A stretch of 64,000 nucleotides of DNA from Anisus vortex (Eukaryota > Mollusca > Gastropoda > Planorbidae). Below are positions 23,977-36,092 of this stretch, in pieces. The notes under the pieces are model-generated. The model worked only from the letters and a program-made list of their open reading frames with translations. It was not told where the DNA came from and did not search any database. Where the stretch lies: contig OX421494.1 in NCBI GenBank assembly GCA_949126835.1, positions 19,802,196-19,866,195 of the forward strand. Direction: 5' to 3'. The position numbers and the translations under genes were made by a program. How positions within the stretch are numbered: the first letter of the stretch is position 1; each line of letters starts with the position of its first letter.

Positions 23977-25300
23977 CAGGGGTCGGCAACCTAAGGCACG
24001 TGTGTCAAACTTGGCACGCAGAGCGATTTTCAATGACACGCGAGAGACCTTTAAGAAGTGTTTTTATTGATAAAAACATTTTTCCGTTTCTGATTGAGGA
24101 ATACTGACTGTTGAAGCCGATGTTTCTGAATGACATTTCAGTGAGTTGAACTTGCATTTACAAGGACCACTGGAATGGATTTGCAATGAAACTGGAATAT
24201 CTTACCGTGAAATCAATTTCAAAACATTTAACTACATTTACATCCCTATATTAAGGCAAATATTAAGATAAATAGTTGGGCTTTTTCAGAAGTACATCGA
24301 TGCACTCACAGTTTTCTAATCAAAGGCTAGACTTTCAAGTTGATGAACTAATTTTTTCATACCACATCAAGCCCAACTGGTTTTATCTTACTACAACCTT
24401 CTTAGATGTAGATTCTTTTTTAAAGGGAAGGAATATTGGCGATTTTGAGATGCAGCAAGTTGAATTTTAAATATTTAAAAAATGGGCATCCAAATGTGCC
24501 CATTTGCGAAATACATCTGGAAGGGAGGCGCTTAGAAAAGTCGCCTGCTATTCTCAACTGCTAGGCATTCTCTCTTTTACTTTCAGCTTTTGGTTCAACT
24601 TAAACTTGTGAACATATTTTATTGCACATGAAAGTTGTTTAGGCATTCAAAGAGGTCACCTGATCGCTCATTAATTGAAACATTTGATGATGATGATGAT
24701 GATGATGATTTATATAGCGCGCATATCTATACTAATTACATTAAAAAAGGTTGTATGCTTATCTTCTTTAATTAAACTTAAATATAAGTAATTCTAAAAC
24801 CAATTTATTTTATATATATTTATGTAACACGCTTATGTAACTTCTGTAATTATTAATGTTTAAAAGATAAAATCCTTAAATGGACAATCAATTAATGCAG
24901 GAAATGTTTATTTACAACTATTTAACGTAAATTATTGTAATCCTTTAATAATTAAATCATGCCATGAATACCATAATGTTGGATTTATTTACAGAAATAA
25001 TAATTAGTCAGTAATATTTGTTATACTAAAAAATATAACTTGTTTGGCATCACTGTTGAATCAAATACAGAAACTTTTATTAAAGGGAGATAATTATCAC
25101 TTTTTTAAGCCAATATTTTAAATATTTTATTCCTTGTAGAAGAATAAATGGCTTACAATTTAGATCTTTGAAATGAACAAACTGTAAAAAAAATGAACAT
25201 TATATAAATATTATAGGACTAAAGAATTTATATGTATATTTTCAAACATTACATTAACTTCCCTGTTTGTCTCATTACTACGTATCTATTCCGCTTAACG
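23977..25300 (+). mobile_element. hAT transposon remnant, right end missing
   Basis: It starts with CAGGGGTCGGCAACC (23977), the hAT terminal repeat seen at 15577 and 59554. The sequence through about 25300 matches the element at 59554-62181 in reverse orientation. Anchors include GGGCTTTTTCAGAAGTAC, TTTTGAAATTGATTTCACGG, TAAAGGGAGATAAT and AACATTACATTAACTTCCC. I could not find the matching right terminus. A (GAT)n run at 24686-24709 lies inside. Confidence 0.72.
24270..24690 (+). pseudogene. hAT transposase C-terminal remnant
   Basis: In the frame of 24586 the translation reads S-A-F-G-S-T-stop-T-C-E-H-I-L-L-H-M-K-V-V. This is the FGSTYxCExxFSxMK core of the hAT-family C-terminal dimerisation domain, with a stop in place of the tyrosine codon and further stops just after. 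The upstream frame at 24276-24470 (ending N-I-G-D-F-E-M-Q-Q-V-E-F) probably belongs to the same lost ORF. It sits inside the hAT element that begins at 23977, in the expected orientation. At least three stops and frame changes make it non-functional. Confidence 0.65.
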
Positions 25301-25955
25301 ATAATCGTTGTCTGCCTAACACATCTTAAATACATTAAAGTGCATCTCGGTTTAACTGAGATCATAATATAAATAAAAGTGTTAGATCTTCATCTTGACT
25401 AACAAATGATAATGTATAGACACTAATTACAATTAATGTCAAATTCATGTTAAATCAATATAGTAATTGGTAAAATTGCAAATAAAACGGATAATAGCCA
25501 CAAATTCGTTAATTTTGTATTATGTATAAAACGCTTGAATGATTTTCTCTATAAATAATCGTCACTGATTTTACCTTGGTCTTGCTACGGAGTTCAATTA
25601 ATTGTCCTATAAAAATAATTTTGTTAAGAGACTAAATCTAACGTGGATGTGCCCAAAATGTCAAATGCTAATAGATAATTACTTGTAAATATCAGAAGAG
25701 GAAAATAAACGTTAGTAGATCACATAATAAAAAAATGAAAAAAAAATGAAAATATCATAATAACTGGAAAGTAATAGATCCAGTTGAAGACATAGAGGGA
25801 AGATATTTGATGATATAACGTCAAAAAACTACAGAAATGTTGGAGTTTGCTAGAATAAAAAAGATACGTGGAAAGACATGATCGCCTACGCCAACCGGTA
25901 TGATAGAACAGGTTGACTTTTAAGCTTTTGGCATTCTAAATGATTTAGAAATCCT
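25301..25955. other. gene-free AT-rich stretch
   Basis: Very AT-rich unique DNA. It may include the decayed remainder of the hAT element, but no terminus was found. Confidence 0.45.
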
Positions 25956-25957
25956 AC

Positions 25958-26075
25958 TTGCCGACCCTTGTACTAAAGCGCTGGGGTTCAGATCCTGGTA
26001 TAATCCTAAGTGCATTTGCTGGTCATAGTAAAAACCAGCGGACATTGATCTTGCCATACAATCGCCCTAGTTATC
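25958..26075 (+). mobile_element. possible SINE-A head remnant
   Basis: GGGGTTCAGATCCTGGTATA (25984 on) resembles the B box and following bases of SINE-A (GGTTCAAATCCTGGTAAA). The surrounding similarity is weak and no A box is visible. Confidence 0.3.
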
Positions 26076-26108
26076 CTGTGGCGAGAGAAACGGCTGAACT
26101 CCACATCA

Positions 26109-26391
26109 TGAGCTCCATAGACCACCATGGTCTCAAGACAATTTGTTGACAACTAGACATAGAGCTTCATAAACCACCATGGTCTCAAGACAATTTGTTG
26201 ACCACTAGACATAGAGCTCCATAAACCAACATAGTCTAGACACTTTGTTGACCACTAGACATAGAGCTTCATAAACCAACATGGTCTAGACACTTATAGA
26301 TCACTAGACATAGAGCTTCATAAACCAACATGGTCACTTAAGACACTTTGTTGACCACTAGATATAGAGCTTCATAAACCAACGCGGTCTC
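26109..26391. repeat. ~52-bp minisatellite, 5-6 copies
   Basis: AGAGCTTCATAAACCAACAT, GGTCT(CAAG)ACA and TTGTTGACCACTAGACAT repeat. Copies differ by small deletions. The array ends about 80 bases before the 29-bp satellite. Confidence 0.82.
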
Positions 26392-26472
26392 TTTCACCTT
26401 TAAACGATACAATTGTAGGTCAGAATCTTTGACCTTATATTTATCTGCCTTTAAAAAAACAAACATCTAATA

Positions 26473-28184
26473 ACTTTACTGTTGAATGTACCGGTATGTT
26501 TACTTTACTGTTGAATGTACCGGTATGTTTACTTTACTGTTGAATGTACCGGTATGTTTACTTTACTGTTGAATGTACCGGTATGTTTACTTTACTGTTG
26601 AATGTACCGGTATGTTTACTTTACTGTTGAATGTACCGGTATGTTTACTTTACTGTTGAATGTACCGGTATGTTTACTTTACTGTTGAATGTACCGGTAT
26701 GTTTACTTTACTGTTGAATGTACCGGTATGTTTACTTTACTGTTGAATGTACCGGTATGTTTACTTTACTGTTGAATGTACCGGTATGTTTACTTTACTG
26801 TTGAATGTACCGGTATGTTTACTTTACTGTTGAATGTACCGGTATGTTTACTTTACTGATGAATGTACCGGTATGTTTACTTTACTGTTGAATGTACCGG
26901 TATGTTTACTTTACTGTTGAATGTACCGGTATGTTTACTTTACTGTTGAATGTACCGGTATGTTTACTTTACTGTTGAATGTACCGGTATGTTTACTTTA
27001 CTGTTGAATGTACCGGTATGTTTACTTTACTGTTGAATGTACCGGTATGTTTACTTTACTGTTGAATGTACCGGTATGTTTACTTTACTGTTGAATGTAC
27101 CGGTATGTTTACTTTACTGTTGAATGTACCGGTATGTTTACTTTACTGTTGAATGTACCGGTATGTTTACTTTACTGTTGAATGTACCGGTATGTTTACT
27201 TTACTGTTGAATGTACCGGTATGTTTACTTTACTGTTGAATGTACCGGTATGTTTACTTTACTGTTGAATGTACCAGTATGTTTACTTTACTGTTGAATG
27301 TACCGGTATGTTTACTTTACTGTTGAATGTACCGGTATGTTTACTTTACTGTTGAATGTACCGGTATGTTTACTTTACTGTTGAATGTACCGGTATGTTT
27401 ACTTTACTGTTGAATGTACCGGTATGTTTACTTTACTGTTGAATGTACCGGTATGTTTACTTTACTGTTGAATGTAGTGGTATGTTTACTTTACTGTTGA
27501 ATGTACCGGTATGTTTACTTTACTGTTGAATGTACCGGTATGTTTACTTTACTGTTGAATGTACCGGTATGTTTACTTTACTGTTGAATGTACCAGTATG
27601 TTTACTTTACTGTTGAATGTACCGGTATGTTTACTTTACTGTTGAATGTACCGGTATGTTTACTTTACTGTTGAATGTACCGGTATGTTTACTTTACTGT
27701 TGAATGTACCGGTATGTTTACTTTACTGTTGAATGTACCGGTATGTTTACTTTACTGTTGAATGTACCGGTATGTTTACTTTACTGTTGAATGTACCGGT
27801 ATGTTTACTTTACTGTTGAATGTACCGGTATGTTTACTTTACTGTTGAATGTACCGGTATGTTTACTTTACTGTTGAATGTACCGGTATGTTTACTTTAC
27901 TGTTGAATGTACCGGTATGTTTACTTTACTGTTGAATGTACCGGTATGTTTACTTTACTGTTGAATGTACCGGTATGTTTACTTTACTGTTGAATGTACC
28001 GGTTTGTTTACTTTACTGTTGAATGTACCGGTATGTTTACTTTACTGTTTGAATGTACCGGTATGTTTACTTTACTGTTGAATGTACCGGTATGTTTACT
28101 TTACTGTTGAATGTACCGGTATGTTTACTTTACTGTTGAATGTACCGGTATGTTTACTTTACTGTTGAATGTACCGGTATGTTT
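26473..28184. repeat. 29-bp satellite, 59 copies
   Basis: The unit, ACTTTACTGTTGAATGTACC plus GGTATGTTT, fills 1712 bp = 59 x 29 with one inserted T near 28050. Nearly every copy is identical; single-base variants occur near 26857, 27274, 27476, 27594 and 28003. Each unit carries the 8-base palindrome TACCGGTA, hence one CpG. The period is not a multiple of three, so the array is not coding. Confidence 0.95.
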
Positions 28185-28256
28185 CTGGTTGAATGGCTAG
28201 TGAAGACGGACCTTCGGTTGGCTAACTGATTCATTTCCAATCAAACAAAAACTTGG

Positions 28257-29244
28257 TGCATGGACGTTAGGTTGCTGACAAGACATTCTGTCAGTGCATG
28301 GACGTTAGGTTGCTGACAAGACATTCTGTCAGTGCATGGACGTTAGGTTGCTGACAAGACATTCTGTCAGTGCATGGACGTTAGGTTGCTGACAAGACAT
28401 TCTGTCAGTGCATGGACGTTAGGTTGCTGACAAGACATTCTGTCAGTGCATGGACGTTAGGTTGCTGACAAGACATTCTGTCAGTGCATGGACGTTAGGT
28501 TGCTGACAAGACATTCTGTCAGTGCATGGACGTTAGGTTGCTGACAAGACATTCTGTCAGTGCATGGACGTTAGGTTGCTGACAAGACATTCTGTCAGTG
28601 CATGGACGTTAGGTTGCTGACAAGACATTCTGTCAGTGCATGGACGTTATGTTGCTGACAAGACATTCTGTCAGTGCATGGACGTTAGGTTGCTGACAAG
28701 ACATTCTGTCAGTGCATGGACGTTAGGTTGCTGACAAGACATTCTGTCAGTGCATGGACGTTAGGTTGCTGACAAGACATTCTGTCAGTGCATGGACGTT
28801 AGGTTGCTGACAAGACATTCTGTCAGTGCATGGACGTTAGGTTGCTGACAAGACATTCTGTCAGTGCATGGACGTTAGGTTGCTGACAAGACATTCTGTC
28901 AGTGCATGGACGTTAGGTTGCTGACAAGACATTCTGTCAGTGCATGGACGTTAGGTTGCTGACAAGACATTCTGTCAGTGCATGGACGTTAGGTTGCTGA
29001 CAAGACATTCTGTCAGTGCATGGACGTTAGGTTGCTGACAAGACATTCTGTCAGTGCATGGACGTTAGGTTGCTGACAAGACATTCTGTCAGTGCATGGA
29101 CGTTAGGTTGCTGACAAGACATTCTGTCAGTGCATGGACGTTAGGTTGCTGACAAGACATTCTGTCAGTGCATGGACGTTAGGTTGCTGACAAGACATTC
29201 TGTCAGTGCATGGACGTTAGGTTGCTGACAAGACATTCTGTCAA
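28257..29244. repeat. 38-bp satellite, 26 copies
   Basis: TGCATGGACGTTAGGTTG followed by CTGACAAGACATTCTGTCAG repeats 26 times with essentially one substitution (G to T in one copy near 28650). Each unit contains CTGACA-N8-TGTCAG, a potential hairpin. There are no unique spacers between copies. Confidence 0.95.
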
Positions 29245-30350
29245 ATGTTTATCCAAATCTTTCCATTCAAACCGCCAAAATCAGTTTAAATCATTAAAAA
29301 AATAAATACATATATTTTAGTTTTTTTAGGTGTGGGTCGCAAAGGATGTATTCTTTGGAAGGCGAATGCATAATTAAAAGCCAATAAAGAATGTATACAA
29401 ACAAACAATAACAACAACACGTTTTTTTAAATTAAATCCTAAAATCATAATACTGAGTAGATTAATATTTCTATCTTTTTAAAGTTTTAAATCATTAATT
29501 AGTTATATATTTCTTAGCCTAGAGGCCTAGAGGTTATGTCCGTGTTCTTACATTAGCCAATGTTTGTTGGCAGCGCTATACAATTATTATTATCATTATA
29601 ATGGCCATAGCTCTTCTATCCATGCTCTCGGTGTGAATTGTAGTCGCAGATGTATTAGTATGTAATGCACACAGCCACTAGCCAAAGAGAAATTTTTTTT
29701 TAAAGACTCCCTTGTCTCAGATTCTCTCATTGTCCGAGATAAGCTGTTCTATAAAGAAGGCGCCACAGATTCAAATGAGCGCACTCATAGGTAGGTAATT
29801 CTTTTTGTGTCCAGCCGCAGTGAGTTTTTTAATTGCAAGACGTAATAATTTAGTGGCCAATCATAACAAAAAACGCTATAAATACGGAGTCAACGTCTGA
29901 GTAATTCTCTTCATAACGTAATTATATTTGTACCTTTAAAAAAATGTTAAATACCTAATTATCAAATGTATTTTTAAAAAATTCAACTATTGTCTATAAA
30001 TATTTAAAAATGTAGGCTAATTGTCAAAGTTAGCTCTCCGATGTGAACCTATATATTCCTTCCATCCATTCTTCTCCGTCTTCGTGTTTCAATATTTCTC
30101 AGCCGTGTGATGACAGATAAACAGTTGGTTATCTATTGCATGTTTGCAGTTCTTGATTTAGAACCTTTTTTTTTATAAAAAAAACAACATAGTCAAAGTG
30201 CAAGACTAAACAGATAAGCGCAGGCAGACGTTATCATCTTTCTGTATATAGAAGAAGCAGCTGTAAATGATAAGATAAGATAACTGTGCGGTAAGGTAGG
30301 AAACCCAACTGTTTTGTCAGATCTGGATCTATGTCAATCAAACATTCATT
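29245..30350. other. gene-free stretch
   Basis: AT-rich, with an ATT microsatellite near 29585 and A/T runs. No coding or RNA feature seen. Confidence 0.5.
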
Positions 30351-30354
30351 ATAT

Positions 30355-30380
30355 TTGTCTGTCTATCTACATAACCTAAT

Positions 30381-30414
<34 letters not shown>

Positions 30415-30472
30415 GTCTGTCTATCTATCTATCTATCTATCTATCTATATATATATATATATCTGTCTGTCA

Positions 30473-30512
<40 letters not shown>

Positions 30513-30815
30513 GTCCGTCTGTTCATCTGTCTATTTATCTATCTATCTATATGTGTATCTGTCTATCTATCTGTCTATCTGTCTATCTATCTATGTCTAT
30601 GTATCTATCTGTCTATCTATCTATCTATCTGTCTATCTATCTATCTTTCTGTCTATCTATCAATATCTCTATCTATTTATCCGTCTGTCTTTCTATCTGT
30701 CTATTTATCGATCTATTGATCTATCCGACTTTATATCTCTCTATCCGACTTTATATCTATCTATCCGACTTTATATTTATCTATCTATATATGGGTCTAT
30801 CTAGCTATATTTCGG

Positions 30816-30866
<51 letters not shown>

Positions 30867-31035
30867 GTCTGTCTGTCTGTCCGACTTTAAATCTATCTAT
30901 ATATCGGTCTATCTAGCTATCTATCTGTTTATCTATCTATCTATCTATCAATCTGCCTGATTTTATATTTATCTATCTTTCAATCTATTTATCTATCCGT
31001 CTGTCTTTATATCCATCTATCTATCTATTTATTGT
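30355..31035. repeat. (TATC)n compound microsatellite
   Basis: About 680 bp of CTAT/CTGT/CCGT tetranucleotides, with an inserted (TA)n run near 30446 and a higher-order unit around ATCCGACTTTATAT that recurs at 30720-30780, 30880 and 30955. The YLSIYLSI reading frames are by-products. Confidence 0.95.
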
Positions 31036-32030
31036 ACTATGCAAATTTCTATCGAAATTAAGCAATTGAAAAACATACACACACACACACACAAAACAAC
31101 TCTTTCCTCCCCCCTCCCCATCCCTTTCAAAAAGTTTTCCGTCCGACTCTATCAATTTGGAACTTGCATCTCAGTAAATGTGTACATTTGTTCAGGAGTC
31201 TTCATTTCACTATACTGTCTGGAGGGGGGGGGATGGGAGGGGGGAGGGGGGAATGAAGTGGGTGTTAGAAAAAAATAATTTCACACAACAAGTTACCGGG
31301 ATGAGTGACTTTGGCCGACACTGTGAGAATAAAAAATGTAAGAAAGAAGTCATCATTCATGTCCCATTATCACCAATGACATATTTCACTTGGAAGAATT
31401 TTGTCAAACTATAGACACTGGCCTACATAGAACCTCGTGATTTATGTTGCCAGCATTTCATCACCAAATATTTCTTGTCCACGAAGAAAGTAATTTTGAA
31501 TTGGGTCAAGGCTTACATATTATTAGCCTCGTTTTTTCTTTCTGTTCCCAGAATGTATGCTTTCTTGATAAAAGGATATTTGTTCGGAACATATTTGAAG
31601 ATTTCTGTTATTAAAGCGTTAAGCCTGAACTTATAGGCTTAATGCTTCTCTAATAAATAGCATTTGTCCCAAGTAAAGATCGCAGTGTAGTTTTTTTCCT
31701 ATTATCTGTAGACCTCAGTTATAGATCATAGGGGCGAGGTAATTATTATTTTCGTGCGTGTACACATTCGGGAAATACTCGTGTAGAAAAAGTCAACACT
31801 TCCTATGCAATCATCGGATGACTAATTAACGTCTTATCTCTGGGCCGAGATCGTAAATTTGTACTTTAATGCCTTCACCGTGTTGCAGATTTGAGATTCG
31901 AGCGTTGAGTAGAGGCAGCCGTGAAATCTTATCAGTTAATTTGGAGGACTGGGGTGGGTGTTCATGGAGGGTGATTATACCAACAAGCCGAATTAGTCGT
32001 TTGTAGCCATGTGTAATAACTAAATTTAGA
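31036..32030. other. gene-free stretch
   Basis: Includes a short CA run (31075-31093) and a G-rich tract (31221-31250). Two 78-79 codon frames show no domain. Confidence 0.5.
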
Positions 32031-32034
32031 AATG

Positions 32035-32830
32035 TCTAAAAATGGATCATATTTAATTAGGCCTTCTTAAAATTTATGACTAAGTGTCTAAAGGTGTAGA
32101 AGTATCTCAATCATTCTTCGGATCTAGGAATAAAGGTCTAAACATGTATGGTATATAAATAGACTTTCTTAAAAGCTAGAACAAAGGTCTAAAGATCTAG
32201 AAGTATTTCAATCAACTTCCAAATCTAGGACTAAAGGTCTAAAGATGTCCGTATATGAATAGACACTTTTCAAATCTAGGACTACAGGTCTAAAGATGTC
32301 CGTATATAAATAGACACTTTTCAAATCTAGGACTACAGGTCTAAAGATGTCCGTATATAAATAGACACTTTTCAAATCTAGGACTAAAGGTCTAAAGATG
32401 TCCGTATATAAATAGACACTTTTCAAATCTAGGACTAAAGGTCTAAAGATGTCCGTATATAAATAGACACTTTTCAAATCTAGGACTAAAGGTCTAAAGA
32501 TGTCCGTATATAAATAGACCCTTTTCAAATCTAGAACTAAAGGTCTAAAGATGTCCGTATATAAATAGACCCTTTTCAAATCTAGAACTAAAGGTCTAAA
32601 GATGTCCGTATATAAATAGACACTTTTCAAATCTAGGACTAAAGGTCTCTACACGTTCTGTATTTACAATTTTTAAATAGACTTTCTTCAAACCTATGAA
32701 TATAGTACTAAAGACGTATGGTAAACAAATAGTCCGTTTTGAAATCTAGAATTAAAGGTATAAAGATGTAGAGGTATTTATATTGACCTTCTTCAATTCT
32801 AGGATTAATGATCTAAAGATGTGTTAAAGT
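32035..32830. repeat. 51-bp minisatellite, ~8 clean copies with decayed flanks
   Basis: The clean core (about 32220-32640) repeats AAATAGACACTTTTCAAATC, TAGGACTAAAGGTCTAAAGA and TGTCCGTATAT. Decayed copies with variable length extend to about 32035 and 32830. 51 = 3 x 17, so the minus strand is open for 140 codons with a 17-residue repeat; this is a by-product. The AAGGTCTAAAGATGT motif also occurs at the array 34320-34740. Confidence 0.9.
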
Positions 32831-33400
32831 GTCTGAGAGACTGGATTAATTATCTCGTAGAACTCTGGATAACTGGATATTAACTCTTAAAAAAGCGCTT
32901 AGTGCATGCCATATAAGATCAATGGAAACTTGGTTTCCTGGTATGTCGTGTCCATAACGGGGGCAGGCCAATAGTATACATGTTAGCTTATCATAGAGAC
33001 TAAGAATGATATTATTATTATAATGTAACTAAATGTGTTAGTTGCAAGGTGTATAGTAAATAAGATGTATTCTTTTGACCGGCTTCTTAGTTTAGCATTG
33101 TTCTCTTTGTCAAAGATTTAAATTATTGATGGCAAAGTTGTTTTTTTGAAATTGTGTGCATAAATTGACTGTTCCTTTTAACGTTTTCAATGTTTTTGCG
33201 TGTTCAATCGACCGTACAGGAAAAAACAAGAGAGAAAGATGATCTTGTCGTAACTATTAAACTTAACGTAACTTGATATTCTATTATACAGGTTGTCTAT
33301 TTACGACCTGCGGGTCAGATGCTGTTCGCCATATTCCTTTAGAACCTCCCGTTAAGGAAATTAATCTACGTCAATGTGCATAGTACTGTGCCTTTTATTG
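32831..33400. other. gene-free stretch
   Basis: AT-rich unique DNA, nothing supportable. Confidence 0.5.
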
Positions 33401-33403
33401 ACA

Positions 33404-33740
33404 CAGATTACGGCCCCTAGATAGTGATCTTAAAGACAGGGAACTGACCAGATAGATTACGACCCTAGATAGCGTCTCAAAGACAGGGAACTGACCAGAT
33501 AGATTACGGCCCTAGATAGTGTCTCGAAGATAGGGAACTGACCAGATAGATTACGGCCCTAGATAGTGTCTCAAAGACAGGGAACTGACCAGATAGATTA
33601 CGGCCCCTAGATAGTGTCTCAAAGACAGGGAACTGACCAGATAGATTACGGCCCTAGATAGTGTCTCAAAGACAGGGAACTGACCAGATAGATTACGGCC
33701 CTAGATAGTGTCTCAAAGACAGGGAACTGATCCCGCAACA
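33404..33740. repeat. 47-bp minisatellite, ~7 copies
   Basis: AGACAGGGAACTGACCAGAT, AGATTACGGCCCTAGATAGT and GTCTCAA repeat. The last copies decay into a C run at 33762-33771. Confidence 0.88.
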
Positions 33741-34319
33741 GTGTCTGAAACACAGAGAACCCCCCCCCCCTATCAACTCCCCAAGAATGTCTGGGAGAGA
33801 AGGAACTGCGCCCATCCCATCTTCAAAATTGTCTAAAAGACAGTAACTGACCAGTATTGATATATTTTGATAACGTCTGGACATGTACTTTTACAATTTG
33901 TTTACTTCGTAGCTTCTTTTTTATTTTTTTTTATTTTTTACTTTCCTATCCGAAGAACTAGGTCAGACTATATTGTTTGTAAGTTTTAGATCCAGATGGA
34001 AGCTGTCTGACTCCCCGCTCCCCTCCCCTCGACCCGTTGACGTACACAAACACTCCATTAAATTTGAAAGTGGTCGGGGGTGTAACTAACTCCCTACAGG
34101 CACATGACGACACACTTTAGGGCTGACCCTACAAAAATTGACTTTATACTTGGTATTGAGGAAAAACTTTTCTTTTAGATTCGCAACTAAAACGAAATGA
34201 AATCAATGGGAGCTCTTTTAATGGCAGTGCGAAAAACAACAAAACACACATGTTCGAATTAATAATTAAGATAATTTAATCATGAGACAACTTATGTTTT
34301 TATGATTACTCTTTTGTAC
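33741..34319. other. gene-free stretch
   Basis: A C run and T-rich tract (33915-33945), otherwise unique DNA. Confidence 0.5.
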
Positions 34320-34740
34320 TAGGATTAAAGGTCAAAGATCAAAGGTTAATGTAAACATAGACTTAAGACTTAAAGGTCTAAAGACGTAGGAGTATTCAAT
34401 TAGATTGTCTTTAAGTCTAGGTCTTTAAGTCTAGGTCTATAAGTCTAGGTCTATAAGTCTAGGTCTATAAGTCTAGGTCTATAAGTCTAGGTCTATAAGT
34501 CTAGGTCTATAAGTCTAGGTCTATAAGTCTAGGTCTATAAGTCTAGGTCTATAAGTCTAGGTCTATAAGTCTAGGTCTTTAAGTCTAGGTCTATAAGTCT
34601 AGGTCTATAAGTCTAGGTCTATAAGTCTAGGTCTATAAGTCTAGGTCTATAAGTCTAAAGATGTAGAGGTGTTCACATACACTCTATTCAATTCTAGTTC
34701 TAAATGTCTAAAGATGACGTCCGGTTATTCAAATAAGCTT
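34320..34740. repeat. 14-bp minisatellite (~18 copies) inside a decayed 51-bp-like repeat
   Basis: AAGTCTAGGTCTAT repeats about 18 times at 34411-34657. Both flanks carry ACTTAAAGGTCTAAAGACGT and AAGTCTAAAGATGTAGAGGT, the hallmark of the 51-bp family at 32035-32830. The short array therefore seems to have expanded from a sub-segment (TCTAGG) of one old 51-bp unit. Confidence 0.85.
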
Positions 34741-35296
34741 AGACTTTCTTTAAATCTATGTCCAACGTTTTAAAAACATACATGAATTTCAATAGCCACT
34801 ATTCACATTTTTAATTGAAAGAAAACAGTGAGAAAGTTTGGACATCTAATGAGGCGATGGACGTTTGCCATTCATTTTATTTTCAAAGAGTAAAAAGTCT
34901 GTTAATTCTAAAGCACGCACCGGTGGCCTATATTTGAAAAGTATCTCCAGGCATCAAGGCGTGTCCGTGATAACGCTAGACACTTCCGTCCAGCATACGT
35001 AAGCTGTTGTGTATATGTGTACAATAAACTGACGACTTATACCAGGGAGAACCGCAGTATGTTGAAGACTATCATAGCACCTCTTTTTTTTTTAAGCTTA
35101 CCCTCCTTGTCCCCTCCCACCACCACTCCCCCTCACCTCCCCTCTCCCCCCTGGTTTATAACGCGAGTCCCGATAGCTTCCCACGAAGGGTGAGTCTGTT
35201 AGTAAAACTGACAGGAGGTACAACTCATGAACTGAGCAATAGTTTATGACAGGGGAGCTAAACAGACCGATTCCCAATTGCCGCCGATCAAACACG
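34741..35296. other. gene-free stretch
   Basis: A C/CT-rich patch lies at 35100-35150; no gene is supported. Confidence 0.5.
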
Positions 35297-35299
35297 TCC

Positions 35300-35377
35300 G
35301 CCGACTACCTGCCTTGCCGACTACCTGCCTTGCCGACTACCTGCCTTGCCGACTACCTGCCTTGCCGACTACCTAGG
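35300..35377. repeat. 16-bp tandem repeat, ~5 copies
   Basis: CCGACTACCTGCCTTG repeats in perfect register four times, then a partial copy. Confidence 0.88.
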
Positions 35378-35439
35378 CTACCTGTCTCGCGGTGAATGTC
35401 TACACGAGCATGTACAGATGATGTAATCAAACCCGACGT

Positions 35440-35533
35440 ATGATCCATATTATGTTGTTGAAGGCCTAGTTATGATCTATATTATGTTGTTGAAGGCCTA
35501 GTTACGATCTATATTACGTTGTTGAACGCCTAG
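35440..35533. repeat. 32-bp tandem repeat, 3 copies
   Basis: ATGATCTATATTATGTTGTT followed by GAAGGCCTAGTT repeats three times with a few substitutions. Confidence 0.82.
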
Positions 35534-35642
35534 GTAGAATTGACCAGAAAAACTTCTGTTATTCTTTTAAAGCTAGTTTAGAGCAAACTATCGCCCCCAC
35601 CCCAAACAATCATTCTCCCCACTTTCCACATTACACTGTGAA

Positions 35643-35805
35643 GCCGGCTGGTCCAGCGGTTAGTTCACCGGACTGTCAACCAAAAACCAATTGACAGGTC
35701 GCGGGTTCTAGCACTGCCACCGACGGATCCCTGTCGCCCTGCAGGAGTTTTAGGCCTAGTGGACGTAATAATCTTCTAACTAGAAGGAACGTCTGTAAAC
35801 TAATA
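35643..35805 (+). mobile_element. SINE family B copy
   Basis: GCCGGCTGGTCCAGCGGTTA contains an A box (TGGTCCAGCGG) and is followed by a B-box-like GGTTCTAGCAC. The body GGAGTTTTAGGCCTAGTGGA, then AATAATCTTCTAAC, matches the two minus-strand copies at 18551 and 19127. Best-preserved A box of the three. Confidence 0.78.
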
Positions 35806-36092
35806 GGATATAGGACACTAACACAGTCTTCCATTAACTCTGTATCACTGACATATAAACGTGAATGTGCGGATATTAAGAAGGTCAAGAAAAAATATAA
35901 GGGAAAATATAAAACTTACTGAGCGATTAAAAGACTTATAAAATTATATGAGTATCACATATGTACATCTATATCTATAGATATGTAATATGTAGGCTAT
36001 ATGTAATAGATACCAGGAATAGCGATGTGTAATTGTTTGCAAGGCAATTGACATAGACCTATTTGGCGCTTCGATTACTAGGCATATGAAAG

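Noticed and set aside
28257..29244. Regular 38-bp repeats with dyads, CRISPR-like at first sight
   Set aside because: Units are directly contiguous with no unique spacers, there are no cas genes, and the setting is eukaryotic. It is a satellite array.
30331..30916. [12 protein letters not shown] hydrophobic ORFs, possible membrane protein
   Set aside because: Pure translation of a (TATC)n microsatellite.
32208..32630. 140-codon minus-strand ORF with a 17-residue repeat
   Set aside because: It is explained by the 51-bp (3 x 17) minisatellite; the flanking decayed units do not keep the frame.
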